From Pascua guehoae (Eukaryota; Basidiomycota; Tremellomycetes; Trichosporonales; Trichosporonaceae), in contig BCJX01000005.1 of NCBI GenBank assembly GCA_001600415.1, positions 1,792,008 through 1,856,007 on the forward strand: 64,000 nucleotides of DNA, in the 5' to 3' direction. The notes beneath the pieces are model-generated. The model was not told the DNA's origin and ran no database searches. It worked only from the letters and a program-made list of their open reading frames with translations. Made by a program: the position numbers and the translations under genes. Below, piece by piece: positions 1 to 11,950 of the stretch; positions within the stretch are counted from its first letter, which is position 1; each line of letters opens with the position of its first letter.

Positions 1-1761
1 CTTGCTCTCCACATGGTATTCGTACCAGAACCCTCCTTTTGCTCGGCCATTAGCTACCGTACCATTTTGGTCTTTCATATACAGTTTGGACTAGCGCCTA
101 ATAATGCACGGCCGTCTCCTCCCTGCAGCGCACATGGCGCCTTGCTGCTAGTCCTGCAGATGGGATAGCACAAAAGGCGGGCGCCGTGTTCTTGGTTATC
201 CCAGTAGTAGTGGGTGGCGCTGCACTGTTGGAGATCAATTGGCAACGTCGCCTGGATGGACGTGCAACGGCTTCGATTGCACGACGCCACAAGAGGCATG
301 GGTGTGAAAGTGGCACGGAGAAGGGCTAGCAGTGTCGCATACTGTAAGACTAGAGCAGCACTAGAGTGAGCGCCGATCTGCATATGACGGCAACAAGCTC
401 GGCAGCAGAATGCTAGTCAACGGTTCCAGTTTAGCACCGTTCGGTGTTCCGGGTGAATGTTAGGAGTCTGTATTGCCGTTGGGCTGGTAGAACCAAACTC
501 GACAATTGTCTCGGCGCGGTGTCAGCGAGGTGGGTATCAAAGGTGTTTTGACATGGTCTGTGTCACATCGTAGCCAGTTTGGAGGTGAATTAGACTAGCA
601 AAGGTCACATGGCGGGTGAGGGGAACGAACGACGTTCACGAGTTCAGGCAGAGTCCGCAGGGTTTACCCGCATCAAGTCCCATCGACCGCACGGGCTGAG
701 ACAACGTCAGGCGTTATCTCGTCGAGCGCATTGTTGTGCTTCCCCTTTGTTCATAGCAGTTCAGGACGTCTTCGGAGCGGGATCTTGTTGCCACCTGCAC
801 TCTGGTCGTATGGCTGGAATGGATCTTGCTTCACTTCCCACTTCACCAATGACACCCAGGGGCCATTAGAGTTGAGTTATACCAGTGTCACCACTGCGCT
901 CCCTTAGATCACTCCCTCGAGATCCAGGAGTGCCAAGCCATTGCCCACGGGGTCCCCCGAGCAGCTCCAACGTCTCCGCAACGCCACAGTTGTCTTGATC
1001 ACGGGGAGCGGGGCGCGGGGATGATGACAAGATCGAGACGTTCCCGCATTTTGGAGCTCGAACTGCTGCGCACGGATGTTGTAGAGGAGCGTGTGGGCCG
1101 CTACAGAGGTCGGCTACGTCTAGTCGTATACGGCTCTTGGGAAGTCTGCCCCGGCCTCTTTACTCTGCAGCTCTTTCAAACAGGCGAGTTCAAAGGGAGG
1201 CAACGGAGCACATCGCCATGCCAAGGTTGATTCTGTCCTCTATCATTCCACAGAAGTGGCACACATGAGCGCTGCGGAATTGGTAATAACGCTCGTTGGG
1301 GGCGCAGGCTGACGCTGTCTCGCTCTGCAGAGCACGCGACCTGCATGCCTCGGCATCCCTGCGCCCCTCACTGGCCTCACCAGCCTTTTTGTCAGATTGT
1401 GTCTATGAACTGAACACATGTTTCACCATCGGTGTAAATTAGAGACTACTGGCGTTTCGGCGACACAAATGTCAGTGACTGACGCACCAATGCAGACACC
1501 GATGAGCCATTACTTACATGAGCAATAACCTGTCAGCTATGACCAACATGCCACTCTCGTTCTGCTCTCGATGTACTCGCGGTCGACATCCGTGTCTCGG
1601 TGGCAATCATGGAGTGCGACCACGTTGGGACCCTGGCCGAACTCGGTGGTCGTGGGGTGAGCGGTCCAAGTCGAAGACGACGAGTCGGCCTCTGAAAGCC
1701 AGTAGGGGCCCAGCAACCTACAGCCCGAAACGTTGGTGATTCCAACAGTATCTCCGTGGTA
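1..1761. other. Intergenic, no gene supported
   Basis: Only short overlapping open frames on both strands, without signal peptides, domains or convincing splice structure. No tRNA-like A/B boxes were found. Confidence 0.5.
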
Positions 1762-1971
1762 CAGGTGCGTCTGGAAACCCTTGAGACTGCTAGGCTGAGC
1801 TCGGGGGCGGGCGAAGCTGCACACGGATACTCTGTGCTGTGGATCAAGGCAGTGGCGCGACATGTGATCACACTGACATTTTCAGCTCGTGCCGACCTCC
1901 ATGCCCAACAAACGCGCCTTGCCCGCTCCCATGCTCACTGTGGAGTGCTCACAACTGTCCGGATGCACCGG
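1762..1971. mobile_element. MITE-like element, copy 1 (210 bp)
   Basis: A left terminal repeat beginning CAGGTGCGTCTGGAAA after a TA faces a degraded inverted copy ending TGTCCGGATGCACCGG before a TA. The same terminal inverted repeat bounds the copies at 6113-6356, 11951-12388 and about 59966-60179. There is no coding capacity. The flanking TA dinucleotides suggest a Tc1/mariner-type non-autonomous element; that class is an inference. Confidence 0.6.
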
Positions 1972-2235
1972 TATGCAAGTGGGCAGTTACATGCCAGCCT
2001 CGACGTTCTGTGGGCCCTCCCAAGAGCCGCGAGCGACGCCCTGCAGCCTGACCTCGAGACAACGGCCAAGATGTCCCTGGGACAGTTCTGCTCGTCTGTG
2101 CCTCTGGTAAAGGTACATGAAGGCGTTCTCTCGGACACGGTGCATGTCTACTTGTCTGCCCGCCTTTTTCTACTCTCCCAGACCAGAGGAATCGACTCTG
2201 GCCTGGGCCCAGGTACTGGCCCACCAGCCCGGCCC

Positions 2236-2847
2236 TCACCTCTCCACGGTCCGCACCTTGGTGGCCAACTTGAGCGGCGGGAGCTCTACGTCATCCGCAC
2301 CCACACCACCACCGCGTGGGACGAGGTCGGCCTCGGGCTCGGAGAAACCGCGATACACGCCGTCGTGGAGGGCGGTCGTAAAGTCCTCCCAGTCCATGTT
2401 GGCGAGGTTGAGATTGTTCTCGACCGACCACAGTTCGCGCGCGATGCAGCGGAACGTCCGTGGATCAGACCCAGAAGGCCGTGTGCCGGTCTCGGTGTCT
2501 TTGCTCCTCTTGTCCGCGTCCTCTCGGGCCTCGGAGTCCTCCTCGGCCTCGTCCTGGTCATCGAGGTCGATCTCAATCACGAGGACGGGATACGACGGAT
2601 CCGACAACGTAGTCGCATCAGCCGCGAACATGACGAGCGCATTCACCCCCCTCTTCCTCGCCACGTCTCGGAGCAGGCGGGGCCGCGCACCCTCCCATGC
2701 CCTGTCGGATACGGGGTGGACATATGCCCGGAACCCCTGGTCGTTCTCCATCGCGACCGCCGCGAGGAGGTGGGTCCAGGCCGCGTCGAGATTGGGGTCA
2801 TTGTCGATGCGTACTAGAGGAGAGTCGTTGGAGGGTGGTAGGGACAT
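2236..2847 (-). CDS. DUF6924-family small cytosolic protein
   Basis: Single-exon gene of 203 residues. I start at the ATG at 2847 (MSLPPSND) rather than 11 codons upstream, because similarity to the family begins just after it. Recognised features, in order, are an N-terminal LVRIDNDPNLDAAW block, FRAYVHPVSDRAWEG near residue 40, VNALVMFAADATTLSDPSYP near residue 70, and FRCIARELWSVENNLNLANMDWEDF near residues 130-155 followed by GVYRGF. These match the conserved blocks of DUF6924, a family best known to me from bacteria (especially actinobacteria) and of unknown function. An acidic insert (DDQDEAEEDSEAREDADKR) lies between the last two blocks. No signal peptide or membrane segment is visible. 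The family call rests on motif order; function is unknown. Confidence 0.75.
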   Translation of the reverse strand: MSLPPSNDSPLVRIDNDPNLDAAWTHLLAAVAMENDQGFRAYVHPVSDRAWEGARPRLLRDVARKRGVNALVMFAADATTLSDPSYPVLVIEIDLDDQDEAEEDSEAREDADKRSKDTETGTRPSGSDPRTFRCIARELWSVENNLNLANMDWEDFTTALHDGVYRGFSEPEADLVPRGGGVGADDVELPPLKLATKVRTVER

Positions 2848-4709
2848 GGTGAGGTGGTGTCGAATGCGTGTTCTGTGCAAGGGATCCGGAGTGAGTCCGA
2901 AGGGTCCCAGCGCGTTAGCGTCGGCGGGGTCAGTCAGTGTCCGTGCGCGGTGGAGGTGAGGCTGTGCGCGTCATGCGCTTCATGTATCGGGTGTGTTGAT
3001 ACACCTCGAGTAGATGAGTTGGCCTCTATGGCCTCTGCATACTACTACACATCTCTCTTTCTCGAGACTTGTCCAGCACCATGTCCCAATCTCTCGCACG
3101 TCAACACCCCACCGCCACATGCATTCAGCAGTAAAGCTTCACCCCNCCCCCCCCCCGATCATTACGTAAAGACTCCGACACGGACGGGACAATCAGATAC
3201 GCTCCAAGCTGAAACCTTGGCCTCGCTATGCTTATGCCAACAGTCTATAGTCAGCATCTCGAGCCTCTTTTGCCGAACCGAACAAGTGCGCCCCGTGGGC
3301 AGCACAAAACTATTCCGCAGATCCGTACACCCGACGCCACCGGACCGCCAAGCACGGGCCTGTGGCGCGGCGCGGCGCCCGGCCGTCGCGAGCCTTTCGG
3401 CGTGACCAAAAAAATGCCGGCATCCCGCTCGCTGCCCCATCACAGTCCGTGACAAGGACAAAGTTTGGGTTTGGGAGGAGAGAGGAGCAGAGTAGCCCCT
3501 CCCGCGTGGTAAACGCAAGACAGATTTCGTTGTGCGGGTCGCGGTTTCGTATCGGGGTTTCGTATCGCAGGTGTTAGAGTGGGCGGCATGGCGGATGTGG
3601 TGGCGCCGTCGCGTGGGTGCCACATTGCACCTCCGTTGGAATGGGGACGTGGGCTTGCGCTGCAATGGTGGAGTTCGGAGATACTGTAGTAGTTTAATCA
3701 GCCTGTGCGGTATCGACTGGCGCCCGATGTACATCTGCTTGCATGACCGTCGTGCACGTAGGTCCTGCTTCTCGCATGTCGGCGCAACCCACGAGCGGGT
3801 TGCGGGGCATCACCGGGCTCGATATCACCGCGCTCCAGTGGTAACCTGGCTCGAATGCTCACATACCTCGTTAGGCCCGTTAACCCGCGCAACAGCCTGA
3901 ACTGCCCGATGCGCAGCGGTCCGCAGCCAGTTGTGCGGACAATTTAACCCGGCGTGCCGGCGTGCAGGGTGAGTACGGTGAGTGCATGGTTGTGAGGTTA
4001 TCTGGTTGGCCCCGCGCGGCATGGCCCGCCTGGCCGCCGTGGCCGGCGGTCAGTGGATCAGTGGGTGGGTGGGACCTGGCATGCTGGGTGGTGCAGCTGG
4101 GTGGTTGTTTCTTGGGTCCATGTCTGGGCGGGATCGACGTCGGCCGTGCGGGGCCAAAACAAGAGTGCTGATTGGAAGACAAGTTATCAGATTAGATCTG
4201 CTTCCGTTCTCTATTCGGCCGATCTGGATGCCACTGTGGTCGCTCCCCTTGTTCACAACAGACAATTCTGGATGAGATGTGATGGGAAAAGTAGATGTAA
4301 AGAGTGTGTATGATGATGGGGGACTGTCCAGTAATGCGCCGTGCAAAGGTCAAGCGCTGTTCCTAAGTTTGGTTCGGTTATTGTGCATGGCCCAAGATCG
4401 CAAGAAGGTGCGGTGACATTATCGCGCTCCCTGCAACGAATAGCGCTCGCTACGCACAGATGCCAAGCCATCGCTAAGGTACGACAATGGCGGGCCCCCC
4501 TCGGCCGACCGCCGGGTAGAATGACTGCGGCTCGGCATTGTAATGTTCGGCGAGTGCCGGCACCTGGCGGTACGGGTATGAGGGGGATACGAAGATCACG
4601 AGGACGACCAAGTCTCAGAGTGAACATAAGATCCCTCACCTGCCTCCCGTCCAGTCTTGTCTTTCTTGTCTACCTCCACGCACACCAAACACACCAAACA
4701 CACCAAAAA
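2848..4709. other. Intergenic, contains a sequencing ambiguity
   Basis: No gene is supported. The stretch includes a C-tract with an undetermined base (see 3142-3156). Just before the next start codon lies a short CACACCAAA repeat (4681-4707), probably 5' leader of the gene at 4710. Confidence 0.5.
3142..3156. other. C-tract with one N
   Basis: A run of C interrupted by a single undetermined base at 3146. It marks an unresolved homopolymer, which matters when judging single-base frameshifts elsewhere in the window. Confidence 0.95.
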
Positions 4710-5471
4710 ATGCTCTTCAAGCTCCTCGTTGTCGCTGCCGGTGAGTTTCTCCTACCTCGTAGACCCACCCGGTGTCTCCTCTAAGCCCGTCTCCGGCAGA
4801 CTCGCTAACCCGTTCAGCCGCTGCCGCTCCCCTCGCGGCCGCCGAGCCCTCGCTCTCCGAGTACCACCAGATTGCGCGCAGCATTGTTGCGCGTCAGTCA
4901 TCCCTCGGCGCCTGTGAAGGTGTCTGCACACCGCTCGTGACCTACGGCCACACCTGCCTTGCGGGCACCAACACGGACTCGTGCGCCAGCATGTGCTCGG
5001 TGAGTGTCGCATAGGGCCTCCGGGGAGGCGTCCATCCTCCAAAGGTTTTAGACAAGACAAGCCCACTTTCCCACACTTGGGTCTTGTACCTCTACCTCCG
5101 TTTCTCCCATCCAAGTTACCCTACTAACGGATTTCCAGGACGAGACCTCGTCGGCCATCAAGACCTGCAAGGGCTGCATCGGCATCGACGCCCACAACGT
5201 GACCGAGAGCGCCGAAAACTCGATGGTCGAGGGCATCGCCGCGCTCGAAAAGGCATGCACCGACGCCGGCAGCGGCCTCGTCAGCATCAACGCCGCGTCG
5301 GTCACCAACCCCCACTCGGCCGCCAACGAGACTGGCACCCCCACCGGACAGACCAACGTCGCGGGCTCGTCGGCTGCGGCCGCCACCGCCCCCGCCTCGG
5401 GCGCGTCGGCCGGCAAGTCGCTCGCCCTCGGCGGCGTCCTTGTCGCTGCTGGCCTCGCGGCGCTTGCGTAA
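4710..5471 (+). CDS. Secreted eight-cysteine protein with GPI-like tail
   Basis: Three exons: 4710-4740, 4818-4999 and 5139-5471, giving 180 residues. Both introns have GTGAGT donors and CTAAC branch sites. The N-terminus (MLFKLLVVAAAAAPLAAAEP) is a clean signal peptide whose coding is split by intron 1. The mature part has eight cysteines arranged C-x3-C, C, C-x3-C, C-x2-C, C, and two N-glycosylation sequons (NVT, NET). A Ser/Ala/Gly-rich stalk leads to a hydrophobic C-terminus (SLALGGVLVAAGLAALA) ending at the stop, as expected for a GPI-anchor signal. It is therefore probably displayed on the plasma membrane or cell wall. The cysteine count matches CFEM domains but the spacing does not, so no family is assigned. 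Function unknown. Confidence 0.8.
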
Positions 5472-6112
5472 TTCGAGTCTAGGGAAAATGCAGTCAAATA
5501 TGTATATGTCTATGTGCTACCTTGGAGCTTGGCTACGTCAGCCGCATAACTGTCAATGCAGCGAGCAGGTTTGGTCACGTTCTTCTCAGCTGAGCGCCGG
5601 GGGGATACGCGTTCGATATGGCATCGGAGTGGTGTGGCAGAGACTCTCCGAGAGACTCTCCGGTAAGCGGGGCTGTCAATTGAGCGAACTGCCAACGGGC
5701 CATCTCAGGCGGGCGTAGGGCATGGCGTCGCCAAGACTACTGCGCATGGTGCACAGCAGGCCGTTGGAGCAGATACTCTCAATCCACCAATGACAGCGAT
5801 GGGATTGTCTTGCAGCAATCGCCAGGAGGCGCTGCCTCTGAACTACAGCATTCTCGAGCAGCACCATTCACCCATTGACCAACATGCCCTTGGCATCGAC
5901 GACGCAGATCTACGCGACCTCTGCTGTCGGCCGAGGCACCAAACTAGTGCGCGATAGGTCTCGACATGGGGTGCCTCGTGGGAGACTAACTCTCAGCCAG
6001 AATCTGAATGTAGGCCATTGATACAGCACCGATAACGCGCCATGAAGCAGTCGATGGTGCCTTCCGAGTGCACGATAGCACGGTATGTAGTGTGTCTTAT
6101 TGGAGTCAGCTA
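5472..6112. other. Intergenic, no gene supported
   Basis: 3' flank of the eight-cysteine gene. No domain-bearing frame or RNA gene seen. Confidence 0.5.
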
Positions 6113-6356
6113 CAGGTGCGGCCGGAAAGTATTGAGACTGCCACATTGAGCTCGGTCGCACCCATGCAGGCAGCAAGTGCCATCTCCCACCCTTTGTCGC
6201 GAGGCTGTAGTCCTTGATGTGCATGATGGACATTATGATATGGTACAAGTTACCCTGATGCACGGTACCGTTGGATTGTTATAAAGAGTGTCCATGCTCA
6301 ACATCGCATGAGGCGGAGTTCAAGGTGGCAATATCAATACTTTCCTGTCACGCCTG
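6113..6356. mobile_element. MITE-like element, copy 2 (244 bp)
   Basis: Left end CAGGTGCGGCCGGAAAGT at 6113 and an inverted right end (ACTTTCCTGTCACGCCTG) ending at 6356, each flanked by TA. About 47 bp of the two ends can be aligned as inverted repeats with roughly 80% identity by eye. The interior is non-coding. Confidence 0.7.
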
Positions 6357-7212
6357 TACCAGTGTGCCAGTTACAGCTTGGGTCTACCGGGCTGACAGTC
6401 ACTGATATCTGTCAACAACTGTCTGTCGTGGGGCTGCGGGGTACTATGCGGAGGCGTAACGCGTGTTGTGTCTTCCCTTCCAGCTGTGTATCTTCGATAG
6501 CTTCGTCGTAAAAGATAGGCCTATCACCCCACTAGCCCCTACTTACTATGATAAGGATGGACTGCCACGCACGTTGTAACGTTATTCCAGCCTCCCCCGT
6601 ACACATCACGTAGACATCCGTCGAAAGGCGCAGGGACGGAGAGGGATGCCGCCGTCCACGCTGGTGACATGCCCCGCGATCCCAGTTGTCCCGTCTCATC
6701 ATGCCTCACATAAAGACCTCTATGCTGAAGGCTGCACTGTCAAGGCGAGACAAGCATTCAACTGGAGAATGATGGGACGAAGTTGCCTTGCGCAGGTTAC
6801 CGTACAGGTGAGAGGATGGTTGCTGCCCACGTTCGCATTACCTTCTCACTCTTACGTGGCCGTCACCTTCTTGGCTGTTGCTCGCGTCTTTGAGAATCGC
6901 AATGAAGCGATAGCTGGTACGGTACATTTGTGTCTCACCATGAGTATGTGATTCATTTTAAAGGACGTGTAATATATGAGGCACCCCCCACTCTCCTATT
7001 CCTAGACACGAGATGGGGAAGGCATACGCGGCAGGAAACGCGTCATCAATACCCATTGTCCCTTGTTCCTTTCCCTCCACCCCCTCTTTCGTCGTCTACT
7101 GTACATACGTTTCCACTAGTTAGACCACGCCATCATTCATAAACTTGAGCTTCTTTTCGCCGGGGCCTTAACAGAAAAGGATGGATGAGATGGCACCATG
7201 AATGAGGCCACT
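6357..7212. other. Intergenic, no gene supported
   Basis: Between MITE-like copy 2 and the dispersed repeat at 7213. No convincing gene. Confidence 0.5.
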
Positions 7213-7338
7213 GTAATAGTACACGCTCTCAGCCGCGTTTTCGGTGACATGTTCATGAAGCGAATCCGCCGAGATACCCTCTCAACGGTACCTCGGATAC
7301 CTTTTGGGTATATGGATAGCGCGGCTTCATGGTGCTAT
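7213..7338 (+). repeat. Dispersed repeat R1, copy A
   Basis: 126 bp that align without gaps to 53709-53834 on the same strand at about 87% identity by eye. The identical cores include ACGCTCTCAGCCGCGT, GACATGTTCATGAAGCGAAT and GGGTATATGGATAGCGCGGC. A further 20-bp fragment (TACGCTCTCAGCCGCG) lies near 49796. No terminal repeats were identified, so the element class is unknown. Confidence 0.75.
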
Positions 7339-8441
7339 TACAGCCACGAGGACGAGATGGCGGTGACTCTGTCTCGGTGCAGATGCTTTGAATGAAACGA
7401 GGTTTTGGATCCCAGGATCCCGCTCTACTACTTGCATGGGATACGGGGTGTTAGCAGCTTGAATGGTCAGTACCCCCATGTTAACAGCTTGCCTTTATCA
7501 GTTCCCACAATCAGAAAGGACGATGAAGGTCGATGTTCATGATGGTGCACAGATGCCACAAACGCCATCCAATTGCCCGATTGGGCAATTAGCACCTTGT
7601 GTCTGAGACAATGTCGACGCACGCGCAGGGCTCGCGCCGCGCGCCAAGACCTGGGAGCATGTGGCCAGTGGGTGGCCTGAGTGGTGACGTTGGTGGCTGT
7701 CAGACAATGTGAAGCCCCAGGAGAAGAGGCCCTGCTCCCCCATTGAGCGCCACCGGGGCTTGGACTTTAACGCGCACTCTCTTGCAACTCTTTTCCGACC
7801 ATGCAACCAAACGACGAGGACTCGTATACGGAGAGGAGTGAGGAGAGTTTGCAGGCACGCATAGGAGGCGGCAACGATGCAGGCTGGTTGGACGAGAGAA
7901 ATGAAGGCTGGGGGGCCCTGGTTGCCCAAACAAGGTCACGCGTTACGCAATGTTTGCGCCCCAGGTACCCGGATTAGTAAAACCACTCCAGTTTGTAATG
8001 ACAAGGCAGTGGGAGATTACAAGCGGAGGCAATTGTGGTAAGGGGTGGAATTTGCTTCCGCTAATGGGCATCGATGGCGGCTGTGATCGGAGGGAGGGAT
8101 TTGAGACTTTGGGCTGCGCACGAACCTTGGTTGTGTGGGAGGAAATCGTCCCAGCGCGCCCAGCGCCCAGCGCCCCGCGCCCCAGTTGCAAGTTGCCCCA
8201 CGCCTACGCCTGCCACGCCTGGCCTGGCCTGGGTGTGGCCTGGGTGTGGGTGGGTGCTGGTGCTGTGCAACTCGAGCCCGTTCTCGACACCCTGCATGCC
8301 ATCAGTCTCTTGTCCCGCACCATCAAACCACAACCCTCACACTCTTTACCTACTCCTTTCGCACCCGCCTTCTCCCCCTCCCCCCTCCTCCTCTTCGTTT
8401 CGCTCCTCTATTCGACACTAGTCTCGACCACCTAATTCACC
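7339..8441. other. Intergenic and promoter region of SH3 gene
   Basis: No gene supported. The last 100 bp before 8442 are very CT-rich (8337-8420), typical of a fungal core promoter or 5' leader. Confidence 0.5.
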
Positions 8442-11179
8442 ATGCACCGCCGAGCCGCTCTCGCGGTGGCGGCGCTTCTCGCCATGCCCGCCTCAGCCCA
8501 GTTGCTGGGCGAATCGGGCTGTCTCTATCTCTCGGGCTCGACAATGTGCCCAGGCTGTGAGAATCCATGCGCCCCCCCACAGGCCAACAGTAAGCCTAGT
8601 ACAGCGCTGACCGCTATACAGTCTCGTCGTCGTACGTGGCGGTGTACGACATGAGCAGCGTCGGACAGTTCTTCAATTCAGTCTCCGACGTGACCTCGTG
8701 GGATCTTGCGTTTCAAAACTACATGAACAGTTCTACAAACGGCAGCGGGTTCCGCAGGTCCAAGTTTAACAACGACCTGTCATGCTCGGATGCCGTCGAC
8801 ACCGATGCCACCATCCGCTGGCAGCAGACGTACATGTGCGCGCAGTTTGTCGGTGACCAGTCGAGCATCGACTGCAGAATGACCTACCGTGCGTTTTTCT
8901 CCCCCCATCTTTGAAACACCAGTGACTCAGGAGAGACAACTGACAAGGCAGTCGGCACCAGCACCCAGCAGACCATTTGCTCGTCAACATGTGACGAGTT
9001 CTCAGAGTCGGAGCAGGAGATTACGAGCAACAGGTCGCTCTGTTCCGGGCGCTCCGCATCGCAGATCACCCAGGACCTCAACACCTGCAACAGCTTTGCC
9101 TCGTCGGGCAGCAGCTGTGTGTCGGGCGAGCAGAACGAGCGCAACTGCGGGTTTGGCAACTGGACCGAGCAGCTGTGCGACTTTTGCAACGACAACAGCG
9201 GTGACTCCTGCTGCAGCTCTGGTACGTCTTTGTGCGCTTGGCATAGAGCGGAGGCTGACACGCTTCCACAGCCGACCTGTCTGTCTGTAACTTTGAAGGC
9301 TCCTCGACCAGCCGCAGCGGCAGCACGAGCTCGACTGGTGGCTCGACCGGCGCAGCTGGAAACAGGGGCAGCTCCAAGTCGGGCATCTCGGGTGGCGCTA
9401 TCGCTGGCATTGTCATCGGCGTTATCGGCGGCCTTCTTGTGGTGCGTCTAAACGTGCAGCGCAGGGTGCTGTGGCTTGTGGGACCGTACGATGACTAACG
9501 CTCCAGCTCGGTGCTCTCCTGTTCTTCTTCTGCCGCCGGCGCCGCAACAACCGCAGCCCCAGCGGACAGGACGGCCATGTCCTCATGAAGTCAACCGACG
9601 AGTTCCCAGCGACGCCCCAGCTCTCCGAGTCGGCGCACTCGGGCATGGAAGCGGAAAAGACCAACGACGTGTCAGCCATGCACAATGCTGTTCCCGCTGC
9701 GGCTGGTGTCGGCGCAGGCGCTGTGGCTGGTGCTAGCGCTGCTGGGCTGGGCGGCGCTCACGCCAACCGGAACGCGAATGCGACGACTCGTAACGCCGGC
9801 GCAGACTTCTCCACTCCTCAGACAGACTTCTCCGCCAATTCCCAGGCCAGCACCCTCACGCCCACGAACCGCGCGGATCCTGGCATGGGTGGCAACTCTG
9901 GCTACTCGGTCTCGCCCGGTCCCTCCCCCGCACCGACTGGGTCGACCGGCTCTGGCCACCTCGGTTCCAACAACAACCACCGCGGCGCTGAAGCCGCCGC
10001 GGCTGCAGGCGCTGCTGCCGTCGGTGCTGCAGCTCTTCACCACCACAACAACAAGAAACTCCCGAACGAACCCAGCGTTACCTCGGGCACCGGCGCTGCT
10101 ACATCGAACTTTGCCCCTGGCAGTCACCAGGGCCACTCTCCCACTCGCGCAGCTCACGTCCCCGGCACCGGCTCGGGCGTCGGTGTCGCTGGCCCCAACT
10201 TTGCTGCTTCTCCTACCTCTCCCGGCCGGCCCACGTACTCATCGCATGGCCACGGCTCTGGCGTCCCCTCCGCTCCCGGCTCGAACTTTGCCTCTAATGT
10301 CCCCGGCTCGAACTTTGCTGCGAATACCCCCCACTCTGGCTCGGCTCCGATTTACGCGACTCATGCCTCTGGTCGTTCTCCCTCCCACTCGTCCCACCAC
10401 GGCGGTGCCGTGGCTGCTGGTGCTGCAGGCGTCGCTGGTGCCGCGGCCCTCGGAGCCGCCGCTGCGCGCTCGGGCCGCTCGGGCCATTCCGATGGCCGTA
10501 ACCTTCAGCCCACCGGCCCCACTACTCCTCCTGCGACGTCGTCGCCAGCACAGCCCCCCACCCCTCAGGCTCATGCGGCCGGCACAGCGTCACCCGTTGC
10601 TGTCACTGCCCCGTCGTCGCCGATGATCGATGCCGCGCCATCTCCATCTGGCTCACCTGCTGCTCCTCCCCCAGCTGCTCCCAAGGCCATCCAGACCCCT
10701 CCCCAGGCTCCCTCATCCGCCGCACCCGCGGCTGCAGCTGCAGCAGCCCCCGCCGCCGCTGCAGTGACTTCGACGACTCCAGCATCTGCCCTCCTCCCAA
10801 GCATCCAGGACGCGAGCGGGGCGTGGATCCGACCTGGCTCCACCGTGTCTGTCATCCACCCGTGAGTACCTCTTTTAAGCTGATGCTGCTGTGCCCGTCT
10901 CTCTGTCTGCTGTGTCGCTAACTATAGATATCCTGCATCGCTCAGCGACGAGCTCAGCCTGCAGCCCGGCATGCGCATTCTTGTGCACGAGCTGTTCAAC
11001 GACGGCTGGGCCAACGGCACCGTCAGCGCGTCGGCCGCCGACGGGTCCCCACAGGGTCGCCGTGGGCAGTTCCCAGCTGTGAGTCGCGAGTCTAAACCGG
11101 CATTCAAAGAGCTGCTGGATCTGTTACTTGAAGAGAATGGTGCTGACAACAGGTGTGCGTGGCTGCCGACGCCGCCTAG
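8442..11179 (+). CDS. Single-pass membrane protein with Cys-rich ectodomain and SH3
   Basis: Seven exons (8442-8589, 8622-8888, 8931-9221, 9272-9441, 9507-10861, 10928-11078, 11153-11179) give about 802 residues in frame. Order: signal peptide (MHRRAALAVAALLAMPASAQ); a Cys-rich extracellular domain to about residue 245 with pairs such as CENPC and CDFC; a Ser/Gly/Thr stalk; one transmembrane helix at about 275-302 (ISGGAIAGIVIGVIGGLLV continuing LGALLFFFC) followed by the stop-transfer RRRRNNRS; a long disordered Pro/Ala/Ser-rich cytoplasmic tail; and a C-terminal SH3 domain (about 735-800) with LSDELSLQPGMRI, FNDGWANG and GRRGQFPAVCV. The architecture recalls fungal Fus1-like and other cell-surface sensors, but orthology to Fus1 is not claimed. 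The smallest intron (32 nt) is supported by frame continuity. The tail holds GAAAVGAAALHHHNNKK, an Ala/Gly-His motif also seen in the giant protein at 38618. Confidence 0.82.
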
Positions 11180-11950
11180 ACTGGTTCTAGGCTGGCAAAT
11201 GAGTTGTCGAGACTGGGTCTGGATGGACGGACGAACGGACAATTTTTTACTATTATTGCTACCATACGACATACATGTGCATATTCTTCGAGCACACTGT
11301 TGACCTAGGGGTTGTGGTTATGATTCGTGTTGTCTTAAGGGAGGGTGGCCCCGAATGGGGAGCTTCTGATGGTCTGACGCGCTCCGCTCACGAGCTGGCC
11401 TAGCTAACGACAGTGCTTGCCAACGTCTCAATTGTGGGCGGCGGTTGTACTTGCCGTGCGAGCAACATTGCACGACGTCGGATGCTCCACTTTTATCCTC
11501 TCTCCGCCTCGATCGACTCGCTCACCTTGGCGTCTGCCTCTCGGCAAGCGCCGATACGGCCTCGTCGCTCATCTGCGCAAACTCGTCCGACGTCCGCCCT
11601 GGTCGTACATGTCCCACCTGGCTCGTGAGTAGAGACACGATTTGGGGCGTGTGGCGTCGCGGGCTACCTCGTACTCTTTGATGAAAGTGAATGGGACTGC
11701 ACTATACCATACGGGTGCGGCCGCCAAGTCTAACTGTCACCCTTGGCAGAGCGTAAATGCCGGTGGGCCCTGCCTACGAGCGGTTGAACAGGTGCGTGGG
11801 CATCATTAACGCGATGAGGTTCACAGCACGCTGTGAGTCGGAGCTACTCAATTGGGCACAGTTTGCGCCGCCCGATTTGTAACTGGGAGTGAAACACGGT
11901 GGTCGGGGTTCGGTACGGGGATGTGCTGTGCAGGACAAGGTGATGTGATA
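11180..11950. other. Intergenic, possible MITE end fragment
   Basis: No gene supported. At 11710-11750 a stretch starting CGGGTGCGGCCGCCAAGTC resembles a degraded left end of the MITE-like family, about 240 bp before copy 3. Confidence 0.4.

Noticed and set aside
1756..2817. 353-residue plus-strand frame over the DUF6924 gene
   Set aside because: Antisense of a family-matching protein; no domain or splice support of its own.
4900..5290. CFEM domain in the eight-cysteine protein
   Set aside because: The number of cysteines fits but the diagnostic C-x-C and spacing are absent.
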